From contig CAVVVS010000066.1 in the NCBI GenBank assembly GCA_963751355.1, positions 1-49,008 of the forward strand: a stretch of 49,008 nucleotides of DNA. Direction: 5' to 3'. A program made the translations under genes and the position numbers. Shown here one piece after another: positions 1-8,247 of this stretch. Position 1 is the first letter of the stretch. Every line of letters begins with the position of its first letter. Under the pieces are notes generated by a model. It was not told the origin of the DNA and ran no database searches. It worked only from the letters and a program-made list of their open reading frames with translations. Origin of the DNA: CAVVVS01 sp963751355. Lineage in GTDB: Bacteria; Bacteroidota; Ignavibacteria; Ignavibacteriales; Ignavibacteriaceae.

Positions 1-375
1 GTCGGATTGCTTTCTGGGTCCGGCAAAAGCACCCTGATGAATATTCTGGGGGGGACTCATTCACCGAGCGGCGGTTCCGTCCGGATTGGCGGCGAGGAAA
101 TCGGCCGGCTTTCGTCCACCGATCTGGCGCGTTTCCGCGCCGAGAAAATCGGCTTCGTCTTCCAGCAGTTTCATCTGGTGCCTTACCTCACGGCGCTTGA
201 AAACGTGATGCTGGCCCAGTATTTCCACAGCCTGGCGGAAGAATCGGAGGCGCGCGAAGCGCTGGTGAGGGTGGGCCTGGGCGATCGCGTCCATCACCTG
301 CCCTCGCAGTTGTCCGGCGGCGAGCAGCAGCGGGTATGCGTCGCGCGCGCGCTGATCAACCAGCCCGACCTGATA
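1..375 (+). CDS. ABC transporter ATPase (LolD/MacB type), partial and interrupted
   Basis: The frame is open from base 1, so the gene starts before the window. It shows Walker A (SGSGKST near the left edge), a Q-loop (FVFQQFHLVPYLTALENV) and the ABC signature LSGGEQQR followed by ARALINQPDLI. In the family the next residues are the Walker B/DEPTG segment. Here the homology stops at the codon for that isoleucine and the frame runs into unrelated AT-rich DNA, ending at a chance stop at 439-441. Walker B, D-loop and H-switch are therefore missing and the product could not hydrolyse ATP. Base composition is GC-rich and codons end in G/C, unlike the rest of the window. Family knowledge places such ATPases beside MacB/LolC-like permeases that extrude lipoproteins, peptides or drugs. 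Both ends are incomplete: the left by the window edge, the right by the junction. Confidence 0.85.
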
Positions 376-376
376 A
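371..376. other. Abrupt sequence junction between GC-rich and AT-rich DNA
   Basis: Left of this point the DNA is GC-rich and encodes an ABC ATPase on the plus strand up to the residues just before Walker B. Right of it the DNA is AT-rich and, on the minus strand, encodes the first ~59 residues of a multi-pass membrane protein. Both reading frames lose their family resemblance at the same few bases. Two or three bases could belong to either side. A clean break through two unrelated genes, with no transposon ends, fits a chimeric assembly join or an illegitimate recombination event. Confidence 0.75.
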
Positions 377-550
377 TGCCAGTGAAAATGCCACGCCGTA
401 TGCAGCAAGATTATAGACCGGGTTTGACATCCTTGCAATAATCGCCGAAAGAAACGGACCTTCTACCGACATCATAAGCCAGGTGGCAGCCAGGGGAACC
501 CAGAAATAAAAAACTTTTTTTAAGGTTAATTCTTCGGTTTTAATAATCAT
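374..550 (-). CDS. N-terminus of a MATE-like multi-pass membrane protein, cut by the junction
   Basis: The start codon is ATG at 548-550. The visible ~59 residues begin MIIKTEELTLKKVFYFWVPL and contain a hydrophobic segment (FWVPLAATWLMMSVEGPFLSA), then IIARMSNPVYNLAAYGVAFSLAL. This resembles the first helix and loop of MATE-like flippase/transporter relatives that I associate with Bacteroidota-type genomes. After FSLAL the frame enters the GC-rich block and ends at a meaningless stop (356-358). The gene is thus a 5' fragment; the rest is not in this window. AT-rich codon use matches the DNA to its right. The exact family is inferred from memory of similar N-termini and is less certain than the membrane character. 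Confidence 0.6.
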
Positions 551-574
551 TTAAAAATGTAATTTATCCTATAA

Positions 575-730
575 TTATCCCCGGTGGGAAATAAAAGCCG
601 TTTTTACCACGGCATAAATAGCATCAGCATAAAAATACCTTAAAGCAGACAAAAGAATAATTGCCGATACTTTGTTACCATCACGTGAAGTATATATAAT
701 TGATTTAAATATTCTTATTCGGTTTACCAA
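575..730 (-). CDS. Possible 51-residue hypothetical protein or gene remnant
   Basis: On the minus strand a frame is open from a stop at 737-739 to a stop at 575-577, in DNA rich enough in A+T that such a run is somewhat unusual. From a TTG at 728-730 it reads MVNRIRIFKSIIYTSRDG, continues through a hydrophobic stretch (AIILLSALRYFYADAIYAVV) and ends KTAFISHRG. It lies 24 bases upstream of the MATE-like start on the same strand, as an operon neighbour would. There is no ATG, no convincing ribosome binding site and no family I recognise, so it may be chance or the tail of a decayed gene. The remaining 735-934 stretch is AT-rich with no gene that I can support. Confidence 0.25.
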   Translation of the reverse strand: MVNRIRIFKSIIYTSRDGNKVSAIILLSALRYFYADAIYAVVKTAFISHRG

Positions 731-934
731 AAGACTTTATATTACCGGATTAATTATAGCTATATTTTTAATTTATAAGAAGTATTGGAATAAATACTTG
801 TAATCTGAGTTAGTAAAGCAAAATTCAATGTGAACATACCAAATTAGAACGGACAATATTTTTATCGGGATTATTACCTTGTTATTCCGTATTTTAAAAG
901 GTTAGTTATAAAATTTATAAATCAAAGCAGGAAT

Positions 935-1720
935 ATGAAGAAATTTAAATTTATAATTATTATTTCGGTAATTTCAAGCACTCTAATTTTTGCTCAAAAG
1001 TCTGTAACAAAGCATGATACGGTAACAACTGCCGACGGTTTAAAATATATAGTTCTAAATGAAGGCAACGGTAAAAAAGCCGAACCCGGGATGGAAGTTG
1101 AGGTAAACTATACCGGATATTTACCGGATGGGAAAATATTTGATTCTTCTTATAAAAGAGGAGAGCCCATCGATTTTATATTAGGACAGGGAAAAGTTAT
1201 TAAAGGCTGGGATGAAGGGATAGCCTTGATGTGCGTAGGAGATAAATTTAGATTAATAATTCCGCCCGACCTGGCTTATGGAAAGAACGGTGCAGGAAAT
1301 GTGATCCCTCCCAATGCCACTTTAATTTTTGATACGGAATTAATGAGTGTGGAAAAGGCAAAATATCCGGTTGCCGATACAATCCTGGTTACAATTTTTG
1401 AAAAAGGGATCGATGCGGCAATTAAACAATACCATGAGTTGTATAAAACTAAAAGAGATGAGTATAACTTTAAAGAATCGCAATTAAATACGCTTGGTTA
1501 TAGGCTTTTAAACGGTAATATGATGAAACAGGCTTTAAAGATTTTCAAATTGAATGCAAAGATGTATCCTAAGTCCGCAAATGTATACGATAGCCTGGGT
1601 GAGTATTATATGGTTAACAAAAATAAAAATCTTGCTCTCGAAAATTATAAAAAATCACTTTCACTTAATCCGGATAATGAGAGAGCGAAAGAAATGGTTA
1701 AAAAATTGGAATCTAAATAA
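935..1720 (+). CDS. Secreted FKBP-type peptidyl-prolyl isomerase with C-terminal TPR repeats
   Basis: This 261-residue protein speeds cis-trans isomerisation of prolyl bonds and probably assists folding outside the cytoplasm. Residues 1-20 form a signal peptide (basic MKKFKF, a hydrophobic core, then a likely cut after FAQ). Residues ~33-138 are a full FKBP domain with the usual landmarks: VNYTGYLPDGKIFDSSY, FILGQGKVIKGWDEG, LIIPPDLAYG and VIPPNATLIFDTEL. Residues ~180-261 form two TPR-like units, the second reading SANVYDSLGEYYMVNKNKNLALENYKKSL. That arrangement suits binding a partner protein. The ATG is preceded by AGCAGG. It stands alone on the strand, 270 bases before the helicase gene. 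The FKBP call is firm; the partner is unknown. Confidence 0.9.
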   Translation: MKKFKFIIIISVISSTLIFAQKSVTKHDTVTTADGLKYIVLNEGNGKKAEPGMEVEVNYTGYLPDGKIFDSSYKRGEPIDFILGQGKVIKGWDEGIALMCVGDKFRLIIPPDLAYGKNGAGNVIPPNATLIFDTELMSVEKAKYPVADTILVTIFEKGIDAAIKQYHELYKTKRDEYNFKESQLNTLGYRLLNGNMMKQALKIFKLNAKMYPKSANVYDSLGEYYMVNKNKNLALENYKKSLSLNPDNERAKEMVKKLESK

Positions 1721-1990
1721 TTCTTCATTTTTAATAACACAATTAATCAGTTTTGTTTAATATGTTATGTGCGTAGTTTGTAAACCATGTGACATTATAT
1801 AAACAATATTAGCCCGGATATGTTTATATTTGGACGGGTAATAGATTATGAGGCTTGACCGGCTAATAAACTCACCGAATCATATTAAATAAGTCGAATT
1901 TTAAAGATAATTTAGTTGAATTATTAAATTTGATGATTCTGTAATAGAGAAAATAAGAATATAATTTTTAAACAAACAGAAAATAAAAAC

Positions 1991-3559
1991 TTGGTACGAA
2001 AACTAATAAAAAAAGTGATTGATTCTCTTACTAGAACTAAATCCGTAAAGCAAGAGAAAAATGATTCGTGGGAAAAGCGAAAAGCGGAATTATTAAACAA
2101 AGCCCGGAACCTTGAGGATAAAACGAACGATTTAAAGGTGCCGGCAACTAAAAAAAATGAAGTGCGAAAACAAACACCCCGTAAAAATAATTCACATAAA
2201 AAAGGTCCGCACAAAAATAAAAATGTATCTAAAAATGTAAACCCAAAACCGGCTCAACAGCGCAAACCGGAAGCGAAGAAAAAACGTAAGCCCGGTAAAA
2301 AAAAATTGAACCCAACCAATTGGGATCCAAAGGAATTTAATGTTGAACCAATTGAAGGTAAGCTCCGTTTCCACGATTTAGATTTAAGCGAAGAGTTGAT
2401 GCACGCAATTTATGATCTCGGGTTTAAATATTGTACACCTATTCAGCAAGAAATTATAAAAAGCACTTTAAGCGGTAAGGATGCGATGGGCAGAGCCCAA
2501 ACCGGGACAGGCAAGACTGCTGCTTTTCTTATTGCAATATTAGACAGATTTCAAAAAAATCCTATAAGCGAACAGCGGAAAAATGCCTCACCTCGAGCAT
2601 TAATAATAGCTCCTACTCGTGAACTGGTAATGCAAATAACAAACGATGCTAAAAAATTATCGAAATACCTTCCCGTACAAATACTTTCGGTATTCGGAGG
2701 GATGAATTATAAAAAACAAAGAAGTATCCTTTCGAGCACTGTAATAGACATAATCGTAGCTACTCCCGGAAGACTTTTAGACTTTCACAAGAAAAGGGGA
2801 TTATTCCTGAATAAAGTTGAGATACTAGTCATTGATGAAGCTGACCGGATGCTGGATATGGGATTTATTCCTGATGTTAGAAACATCATTCGCGCTACTC
2901 CTCCCAAAGGAAAAAGGCAAACGTTGTTTTTCAGTGCAACACTGACGTCCGATATCAAACGATTAGCGTCTTACTGGACTAACGATGCTGTCCATGTAGA
3001 TATCGACCCCGGGCAGGTAGCCGTTAATTCCGTTGAGCAAATAGTCTATATTGTTTCGAATGATGAAAAATTTCGAGTACTTTATAATATCCTTAACCAA
3101 AAAAAACTGGAAAAGGTTTTGGTGTTTACAAACAGAAGGGACGAGACTCGAGAACTGGAAACTCTTCTTAATCGCTTTAATATAAACTGTGCGGTATTAT
3201 CAGGAGACGTTGAACAAAGGAAACGGATTAGTACCTTGAAGGATTTTAAAGAAGGTAAAATCAGAGTGCTGGTTGCTACAGATGTTGCAGGGAGGGGAAT
3301 CCATGTTGAAGGTATCAGTCATGTTATTAATTATACACTTCCTGAAGATGCAGAGGATTATGTTCATAGGATAGGCAGAACCGGGAGAGCCGGTGCATTG
3401 GGTATTTCAATAAGTTTTGCAAGTGAAGATGATTCTTTTCAGATACCTTCGATCGAGAAATATATCGGAAATGAATTAAGCTGTGTGTATCCCGATGATG
3501 ATCTGTTAAAACCGGTTCCGGAAAAATTGAATGTTAAAAATAACAAATCGAATAATTAG
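1991..3559 (+). CDS. DEAD-box ATP-dependent RNA helicase (RhlE-like)
   Basis: This 522-residue helicase unwinds short RNA duplexes, typically in ribosome assembly, mRNA decay or cold adaptation. Residues 1-~115 are a lysine-rich, low-complexity, disordered tail likely to bind RNA. The core follows: Q-motif (FCTPIQ-type, here KYCTPIQQEI), motif I AQTGTGKT, Ia PTRELV, II DEADRMLDMGF, III SAT, IV VLVFTNRR, V ATDVAGRGI and VI HRIGRTGRAG. The start is taken as TTG at 1991 because no ATG occurs before the core. GTG at 2015 is an alternative, and Bacteroidota-like organisms often lack a clear Shine-Dalgarno. The gene is monocistronic and converges on rpoD. Subfamily assignment is from the core and is less sure than the DEAD-box call. 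Confidence 0.92.
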   Translation: MVRKLIKKVIDSLTRTKSVKQEKNDSWEKRKAELLNKARNLEDKTNDLKVPATKKNEVRKQTPRKNNSHKKGPHKNKNVSKNVNPKPAQQRKPEAKKKRKPGKKKLNPTNWDPKEFNVEPIEGKLRFHDLDLSEELMHAIYDLGFKYCTPIQQEIIKSTLSGKDAMGRAQTGTGKTAAFLIAILDRFQKNPISEQRKNASPRALIIAPTRELVMQITNDAKKLSKYLPVQILSVFGGMNYKKQRSILSSTVIDIIVATPGRLLDFHKKRGLFLNKVEILVIDEADRMLDMGFIPDVRNIIRATPPKGKRQTLFFSATLTSDIKRLASYWTNDAVHVDIDPGQVAVNSVEQIVYIVSNDEKFRVLYNILNQKKLEKVLVFTNRRDETRELETLLNRFNINCAVLSGDVEQRKRISTLKDFKEGKIRVLVATDVAGRGIHVEGISHVINYTLPEDAEDYVHRIGRTGRAGALGISISFASEDDSFQIPSIEKYIGNELSCVYPDDDLLKPVPEKLNVKNNKSNN

Positions 3560-3948
3560 AGATTATTAAAATAAATCAATTTTAAATACTATTCGTTTTA
3601 ATAACTTCGTAAAAAAACTCCGAATGTGTTAAGAGGAAGTCCGCAAAAGTAATAATATTAATTTGATAAATTGTGTAACGGAATGCTGGCCACCCACAAA
3701 GCCTTAGGCGCGATATGTTTGACTAAAGCAACATCATTTCACAACATGTAACTCCATGAATTTTAATGATGCCGGTTTGGTGATTTTTTAGGAAGATATA
3801 TTTAGAACTAAATGTTCCATGAGTTCAAATTCCGGTGGGAACGTGATATAAAAAGTTATTTTGGACAGATATAGAATCTTAACAAATTATTTATTTAGGA
3901 ATTTTTGGCAGGTCACCTTCTTTATTTTTTTATTGTGTTTTTTAAAGC
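3560..3948. other. Intergenic region between convergent helicase and rpoD genes
   Basis: This 389-base stretch has no supported gene. It holds a short GC-richer island near 3685-3715 of unknown meaning and one copy of a 69-base dispersed repeat at 3805-3873. No clear terminator with a T-run is visible for either flanking gene. Confidence 0.6.
3805..3873 (+). repeat. Dispersed intergenic repeat, copy A
   Basis: The segment aligns without gaps to 19263-19331. By eye 56 of 69 positions match, and 46 of the last 54. The best conserved part is GATATAAAAA followed by TTATTTTGGACAGATATA; differences there are mostly transitions. It is not coding in either copy and sits in intergenic DNA. It could be a small RNA, a protein-binding site or a relic of a miniature mobile element. 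Confidence 0.65.
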
Positions 3949-4809
3949 TCAGCCCAAGTAAACCTTTAGGTTTTTGCTTCTTGTAGTATGCCGTAACTTT
4001 CTTAAAGCGGTTTCTTTTATTTGGCGCACTCGTTCTCTGGTAAGATTGAAACGTTCCCCTATTTCTTCAAGGGTAGCTGAATGCTCTCCATTTATACCGA
4101 AATATAACCTTAGTATTTCAGCTTCTCTTTCGGTTAATGTAGCGAGTACATCATTGATTTCCCGTTTAAGGGATTCATCCATAAGCTGATAATCAGGTGA
4201 AGGCTGTATAACGTTGGGTATTACATCAAGCAGGCTGTTTTTACTATCTTCGCCATGCATTAATGGAGCATCCATAGAAACATGCCTTCCGGCTATTTGA
4301 AGAGTATAAGCTACCTCCTCCACATCCATGTCCAGTTGTTTTGCAAGTTCATTGGCGCTTGGTTTGCGTTCATACTCTTGCTCAAGTTCTCTTCCTGCTT
4401 TACCGAGTTTGTTTAGTGCTCCTACTCTGTTCAAAGGTAAACGCACAATCCTGGATTGTTCAGCAATAGCCTGCATGATGGACTGTCTTATCCACCAAAC
4501 TGCGTACGAGATAAATTTAAATCCCCTCGTTTCGTCGAACCTTTTTCCGGCTTTAATTAATCCTAAGTTACCTTCGTTAATTAAATCCTCGAGCGAGAGA
4601 CCTTGGTTTTGAAACTGTTTTGCAACACTAACGACAAATCGTAAATTGGCTTTTGTTAGTCTTTCAAGAGCCGCTTGATCGCCTTTTTTAATTCTTTTTG
4701 CTAATTCAATTTCTTCTTCAGGGGTTAATAAATCTACTTTCCCGATTTCTTGCAAATATTGATCTAAAGATTTACTCTCACGATTAGTAAATTGCTTTGT
4801 TATTTTCAA
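3949..4809 (-). CDS. rpoD: Primary (RpoD-type) RNA polymerase sigma factor
   Basis: This 286-residue protein directs RNA polymerase to housekeeping promoters. Region 1.2 (SLDQYLQEIGKVDLLTPEEE) is at the N-terminus, so region 1.1 and the non-conserved insert are absent, as in Bacteroidota-type primary sigma factors. Region 2 follows with LRFVVSVAKQFQNQGLSLED, LINEGNLGLIKAGKRFD and the -10-recognising helix GFKFISYAVWWIRQSI. Region 3 spans about 135-210, and region 4 ends with TLEEIGERFNLTRERVRQI for the -35 box. The start is TTG at 4807-4809, supported by AAGGAG 12 bases upstream; no ATG fits region 1.2 better. A TTGACA-like box at 4874-4879 is a weak promoter candidate with poor spacing. The promoters seen elsewhere in this window suit such a factor. 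Confidence 0.93.
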   Translation of the reverse strand: MKITKQFTNRESKSLDQYLQEIGKVDLLTPEEEIELAKRIKKGDQAALERLTKANLRFVVSVAKQFQNQGLSLEDLINEGNLGLIKAGKRFDETRGFKFISYAVWWIRQSIMQAIAEQSRIVRLPLNRVGALNKLGKAGRELEQEYERKPSANELAKQLDMDVEEVAYTLQIAGRHVSMDAPLMHGEDSKNSLLDVIPNVIQPSPDYQLMDESLKREINDVLATLTEREAEILRLYFGINGEHSATLEEIGERFNLTRERVRQIKETALRKLRHTTRSKNLKVYLG

Positions 4810-5103
4810 TTATTTTGTTCTCCTTGATAGATACCAATAACGTATATTGAATTAAATATAGCCTGCCTTTTATTGTCAATTCTTTAGATAATAAGCCATT
4901 TGAGCATAAAAATAATTAGTCCTATTTTTCACCAGACAATTGAATTAATGGATTTCCCAAAGTAAAAGTTAACAGATTGGTCGGTGAGCGAAATGACCGA
5001 TACTAATTAACAATAGCAATATAACGAAATTTTAAATGCTAAAGTACAAATAAAAGTGCTCCATACCACTTTTATTTTCAGGTTATTATCCATGGAGGTT
5101 ATC

Positions 5104-5546
5104 ATGTTGAAATATGTGACTGCCTATATATTGTTAGCTGCATTCACAATTAACAGTAATTTATTTGCTCAAAGTAAAAATACTGTCAACCCGAAAACAA
5201 TATTATCGGTTATAAATATGTAGCAAAAGTTTTGGAACAATCAAGATATTAAAGGTTCATGGAAGGTTATTTGAAATCCGATTCTTTAATATTCATTGGG
5301 AAAAGCAGGATTCATTACGGGTAGAAAGAAACATTTGAAAATTACAAAAATAGTTATCCAGACAAAGCGGCGATGGGTAAATTGATTTTAAAAGTAATTT
5401 CATTAAAACAATTGGATCCCAATACTGCGTTTATGATTGGGAGATGAATACTAAAAAGGAAAAAGGATAGTATCTCCGGTTACCTTTCGCTGCTGTGGGA
5501 AAAGAAAGACGGGAATTGGGTTATTGTCGTCGATCATTCTTCTTGA
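5104..5546 (+). pseudogene. Decayed secreted DUF4440/SnoaL-like (NTF2-fold) gene
   Basis: A good start exists: GGAGG at 5094-5098 and ATG at 5104, then a signal peptide (MLKYVTAYILLAAFTINSNL, cut after FAQ). The frame then hits TAG at 5221. Reading through gives QKFWNNQDIKG, a one-base deletion near 5254, then FMEGYLKSDSLIFIGKS. Another TAG follows where relatives have Trp, then KETFENYKNSYPDKAAMGK, a TGA after MIGR where a Trp is expected, and the ending GNWVIVVDHSS. Correcting these four lesions restores a ~145-residue protein resembling DUF4440 proteins of the NTF2-like fold. The three stops are all explained by C-to-T or G-to-A changes (CAG to TAG, TGG to TAG, TGG to TGA). Family assignment is from remembered consensus; the broken frame is plain in the sequence. 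Confidence 0.75.
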
Positions 5547-5690
5547 TCTAAAAGTCATTTCCTATTGTCAATATGGTGTGATCTGTGATAAGTGACGTAT
5601 TTTAGAAGATGAATATTTCTGTGGGATTAATATATTTATAAAATTATTTTTCAACCATTATTCTCAATAGTATTATAAATCCATATTTAA

Positions 5691-6623
5691 ATGAAAATCC
5701 CCTTACTATCGGTATTTATTTTTGTACTCTCTTTCTGTTCCGTTCGGGGAATGAATCAGCATAATAAAAAGCATACCAAAGTCACCGCGCAGTCCAGTTC
5801 AGATCAAAATACGACCATGAAATACAACCATTCGTTATCTGATTCCAAAATACTTGAGCGAAGTATCCTTCATATACCAAAAGATTATTATTTGTTTTAT
5901 AAAGAGGATCTATCTAAATCAAAAATACCTGCTTATTTAGCTATTACTGCTTTAACCGGCGCTTTAATGACTGTTGATGAAAAGGGATGGGAATATAACA
6001 GATCAATGTATGAACGATCACCCATATTTCATAGAATAAACGATTTATCTGTCACTCTCGGCGAGGGTAAATATCATTTATTATTGGCGGGTTTATTTTC
6101 AGTTTATGGAATTTTGGGAAGTAACACGAAATATTTAAAAACAGGCAGTAATATATTAGAGACATTTCTGGCTTCCGGTATATGTGTACAGCTACTGAAG
6201 CACCTATCGGGACGTGAAAGTCCAATCCTTTCCACGGTAAGCGGGGGGAGATGGCGGATTCTACCGAATTTGGATAAGTATAATGATATTCAGCCAAAAT
6301 ATTATTCATTCCCGTCGGGTCATATGGCATCCGCAACGGCAACCCTTACCGTTATTGCTAATAACTTTCCTCAATTAAAATGGATCAAACCGGTTGGGTA
6401 TTCGTTACTCGCTTTATTAGGAGTAGGCTTGGTTAGTCATGGTATGCATTGGTATAGCGATCTGCCTTTGGGATTTTTTATTGGTTATTCATTTGGAAAT
6501 TTAATTGCACCTGTTAAAACCGAAGGCCAAATTTCCAGCACGCAAAGTAAAATTTCAAAACTAACATTAAGTCCCTATTTATACGGACATAATTTTGAAT
6601 TAGATCTAAATTACAGGTTTTAA
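5691..6623 (+). CDS. PAP2-family membrane protein with altered active site
   Basis: This 310-residue protein begins with a signal peptide (MKIPLLSVFIFVLSFCSVRG), has several hydrophobic segments and carries a PAP2 core. The core motifs are KHLSGRESP, FPSGHMAS and MHWYSDLPLGFFIGY. In active lipid phosphatases these are Kx6RP, PSGH and SRx5HxxxD. Here the Arg of motif 1 is Ser (an Arg lies two residues earlier), and the Arg of motif 3 aligns with a Leu. The PSGH histidine, the motif-3 His and the Asp remain. Family members remove phosphate from undecaprenyl pyrophosphate, phosphatidic acid or lipid A. Loss of two phosphate-binding arginines makes full activity doubtful. It follows the pseudogene on the same strand without overlap. 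Confidence 0.8.
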   Translation: MKIPLLSVFIFVLSFCSVRGMNQHNKKHTKVTAQSSSDQNTTMKYNHSLSDSKILERSILHIPKDYYLFYKEDLSKSKIPAYLAITALTGALMTVDEKGWEYNRSMYERSPIFHRINDLSVTLGEGKYHLLLAGLFSVYGILGSNTKYLKTGSNILETFLASGICVQLLKHLSGRESPILSTVSGGRWRILPNLDKYNDIQPKYYSFPSGHMASATATLTVIANNFPQLKWIKPVGYSLLALLGVGLVSHGMHWYSDLPLGFFIGYSFGNLIAPVKTEGQISSTQSKISKLTLSPYLYGHNFELDLNYRF

Positions 6624-6740
6624 TTATGCTTTGACGATGATCATAAAATAATAACTAAATATAATTGTATTAAGAGAAAAATTTTTTATTTTATTATCCA
6701 AATTATTCAATTATAGAATCTTGATCCGGATACTTCCAAA

Positions 6741-7106
6741 ATGAAAAAAATTATTGTAATCAATGAAATAAAAGATTGGGAAAAATATAAACAGGAAAAT
6801 TATAACGGTAGCGAAACAATTGTTTTCAAATTTAGTCCTGTTTGTTCAATAAGCAGAGCAGTTGAAAATATATTCGACAGATGGTTTACTAATTTACCGG
6901 AAGAGACAAACATAAATTGTATAAAGATAGATGTAATAAATTCCCGCGTTGTTAGTAACAAAATAGCCGGGGAGTTGGATGTTATGCATCAATCACCTCA
7001 AGTAATCTGGTTATCCCAAAACAATAAGGTAAAGTGGTCGGAATCACATTATTCAATAACTGAATCTGAACTTGATTCAAATTTAAAAAACCAATCAGTC
7101 AGTTAA
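6741..7106 (+). CDS. ytxJ: YtxJ-family monothiol bacilliredoxin
   Basis: This 121-residue thioredoxin-fold protein has FKFSPVCSISRAVEN in the position where YtxJ proteins have the single-cysteine motif TCxIS. It also has a conserved cis-Pro-like segment (HQSPQVIWL). Known members are thought to reduce bacillithiol-mixed disulfides on proteins. The length fits the family. If the call is right the organism probably makes bacillithiol, as many Bacteroidota do; no bacillithiol synthesis gene is in the window. There is no signal peptide, so it is cytoplasmic. It is monocistronic, 117 bases after the PAP2 gene. Confidence 0.75.
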   Translation: MKKIIVINEIKDWEKYKQENYNGSETIVFKFSPVCSISRAVENIFDRWFTNLPEETNINCIKIDVINSRVVSNKIAGELDVMHQSPQVIWLSQNNKVKWSESHYSITESELDSNLKNQSVS

Positions 7107-7303
7107 TATTTATTTGCACTACGCGGGCATTCTTTACCATGTCTAAAAATTATAATTTATTTTTTTAAAATAAAATTAAAAAAAATTAACGGAACTTTTG
7201 CGAAATTGTTTTCGTCTAACATCATTATTTATATCAGAGAAAATTTAATTTAATAAATAAAATCTTTTAGTAACTATTCCCTTCAATTTACGGAAATTGA
7301 AAT

Positions 7304-8236
7304 ATGAACATTGAAGTAGAAAACCTCACAAAACAGTACGGGCCACAAAAAGCCGTCGACAATATATCCTTCCAAGTAGATACGGGTGAAATTTTAGGTT
7401 TTCTCGGACCTAACGGAGCCGGAAAAACAACCACAATGAAAATTATAACATGTTTCATGGCACCTTCCGGCGGGGATGTAAAAGTAAATAATATCTCTAT
7501 ACACGACGATAAGGAAAGGATAAAGAAAAAAATTGGTTATCTTCCCGAGAATAATCCTCTATATTTAGATATGCCGGTCCTGGAATATCTATCATTTACT
7601 GCGAGCCTGCAGGGTGTAGAGAAGAATAAAATTGATAATAGAATTCGGGAAATGGTACATACCTGCGGATTAGATGTTGAAAAACATAAAAATATAGGAC
7701 AATTATCGAAGGGGTACCGTCAGAGAGTCGGATTGGCTCAAGCCATGATTCATGATCCCGAAATTTTAATTTTAGACGAACCTACAACAGGTCTTGATCC
7801 CAATCAGATTATAGAAATTAGGAAATTAATCAGGGAATTAGGTAAAGAAAAAACAGTAATACTAAGCACACATATTCTACCTGAAGTTGAAGCTACATGT
7901 GACAGAATATTGATTATTAATGACGGCAAGATTGTCGCCGACGGTACTTCAGAAACGTTGAGGCGGCAGGCTCAGGGCGAAGAGATGCTGCGGATAGAAA
8001 TTTCCGAATTCGGGAACAGAGATCAAGTTGCCGCAGCATTAAAGTCGCTGAATAGTATAGGGATGGTTGATCCAATCAACGATAGCGTCTGTTCGTTTGT
8101 TATCCAAAGTAAAAGCGGAAGTTCTTCACGCAAGCCTATTTTTCAATTATGCGTACAAAACAATTGGATACTTACAGAAATGACTCCTGTTGAAACTAAA
8201 CTTGAAGATATTTTTAGAGATTTAACAACACATTGA
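7304..8236 (+). CDS. ABC-2 type transporter ATPase, GldA-like
   Basis: This 310-residue ATPase energises the membrane proteins encoded just after it. It shows Walker A (GPNGAGKTT), Q-loop (YLPENNPLY), signature LSKGYRQRVGLAQA, Walker B (LILDEPTTGLDPNQ) and the H-switch (ILSTHILPEVE). The C-terminal ~80 residues form the usual extension seen in GldA/CcmA-type subunits. Its stop overlaps the upstream-most possible start of the permease gene, and the block of four genes is tightly spaced, so one operon is likely. In flavobacteria the GldA-GldF-GldG complex is linked to gliding, but the same genes occur widely in non-gliders. The cargo is therefore unknown. Confidence 0.9.
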   Translation: MNIEVENLTKQYGPQKAVDNISFQVDTGEILGFLGPNGAGKTTTMKIITCFMAPSGGDVKVNNISIHDDKERIKKKIGYLPENNPLYLDMPVLEYLSFTASLQGVEKNKIDNRIREMVHTCGLDVEKHKNIGQLSKGYRQRVGLAQAMIHDPEILILDEPTTGLDPNQIIEIRKLIRELGKEKTVILSTHILPEVEATCDRILIINDGKIVADGTSETLRRQAQGEEMLRIEISEFGNRDQVAAALKSLNSIGMVDPINDSVCSFVIQSKSGSSSRKPIFQLCVQNNWILTEMTPVETKLEDIFRDLTTH

Positions 8237-8247
8237 AACAAAACATT

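Noticed and set aside
61..438. Minus-strand ORF opposite the ABC ATPase
   Set aside because: It is a shadow of the GC-rich ATPase gene and crosses the junction.
4981..5000. Short inverted repeat TCGGT/ACCGA as an operator
   Set aside because: Only five bases per arm and no partner site; too weak to support.
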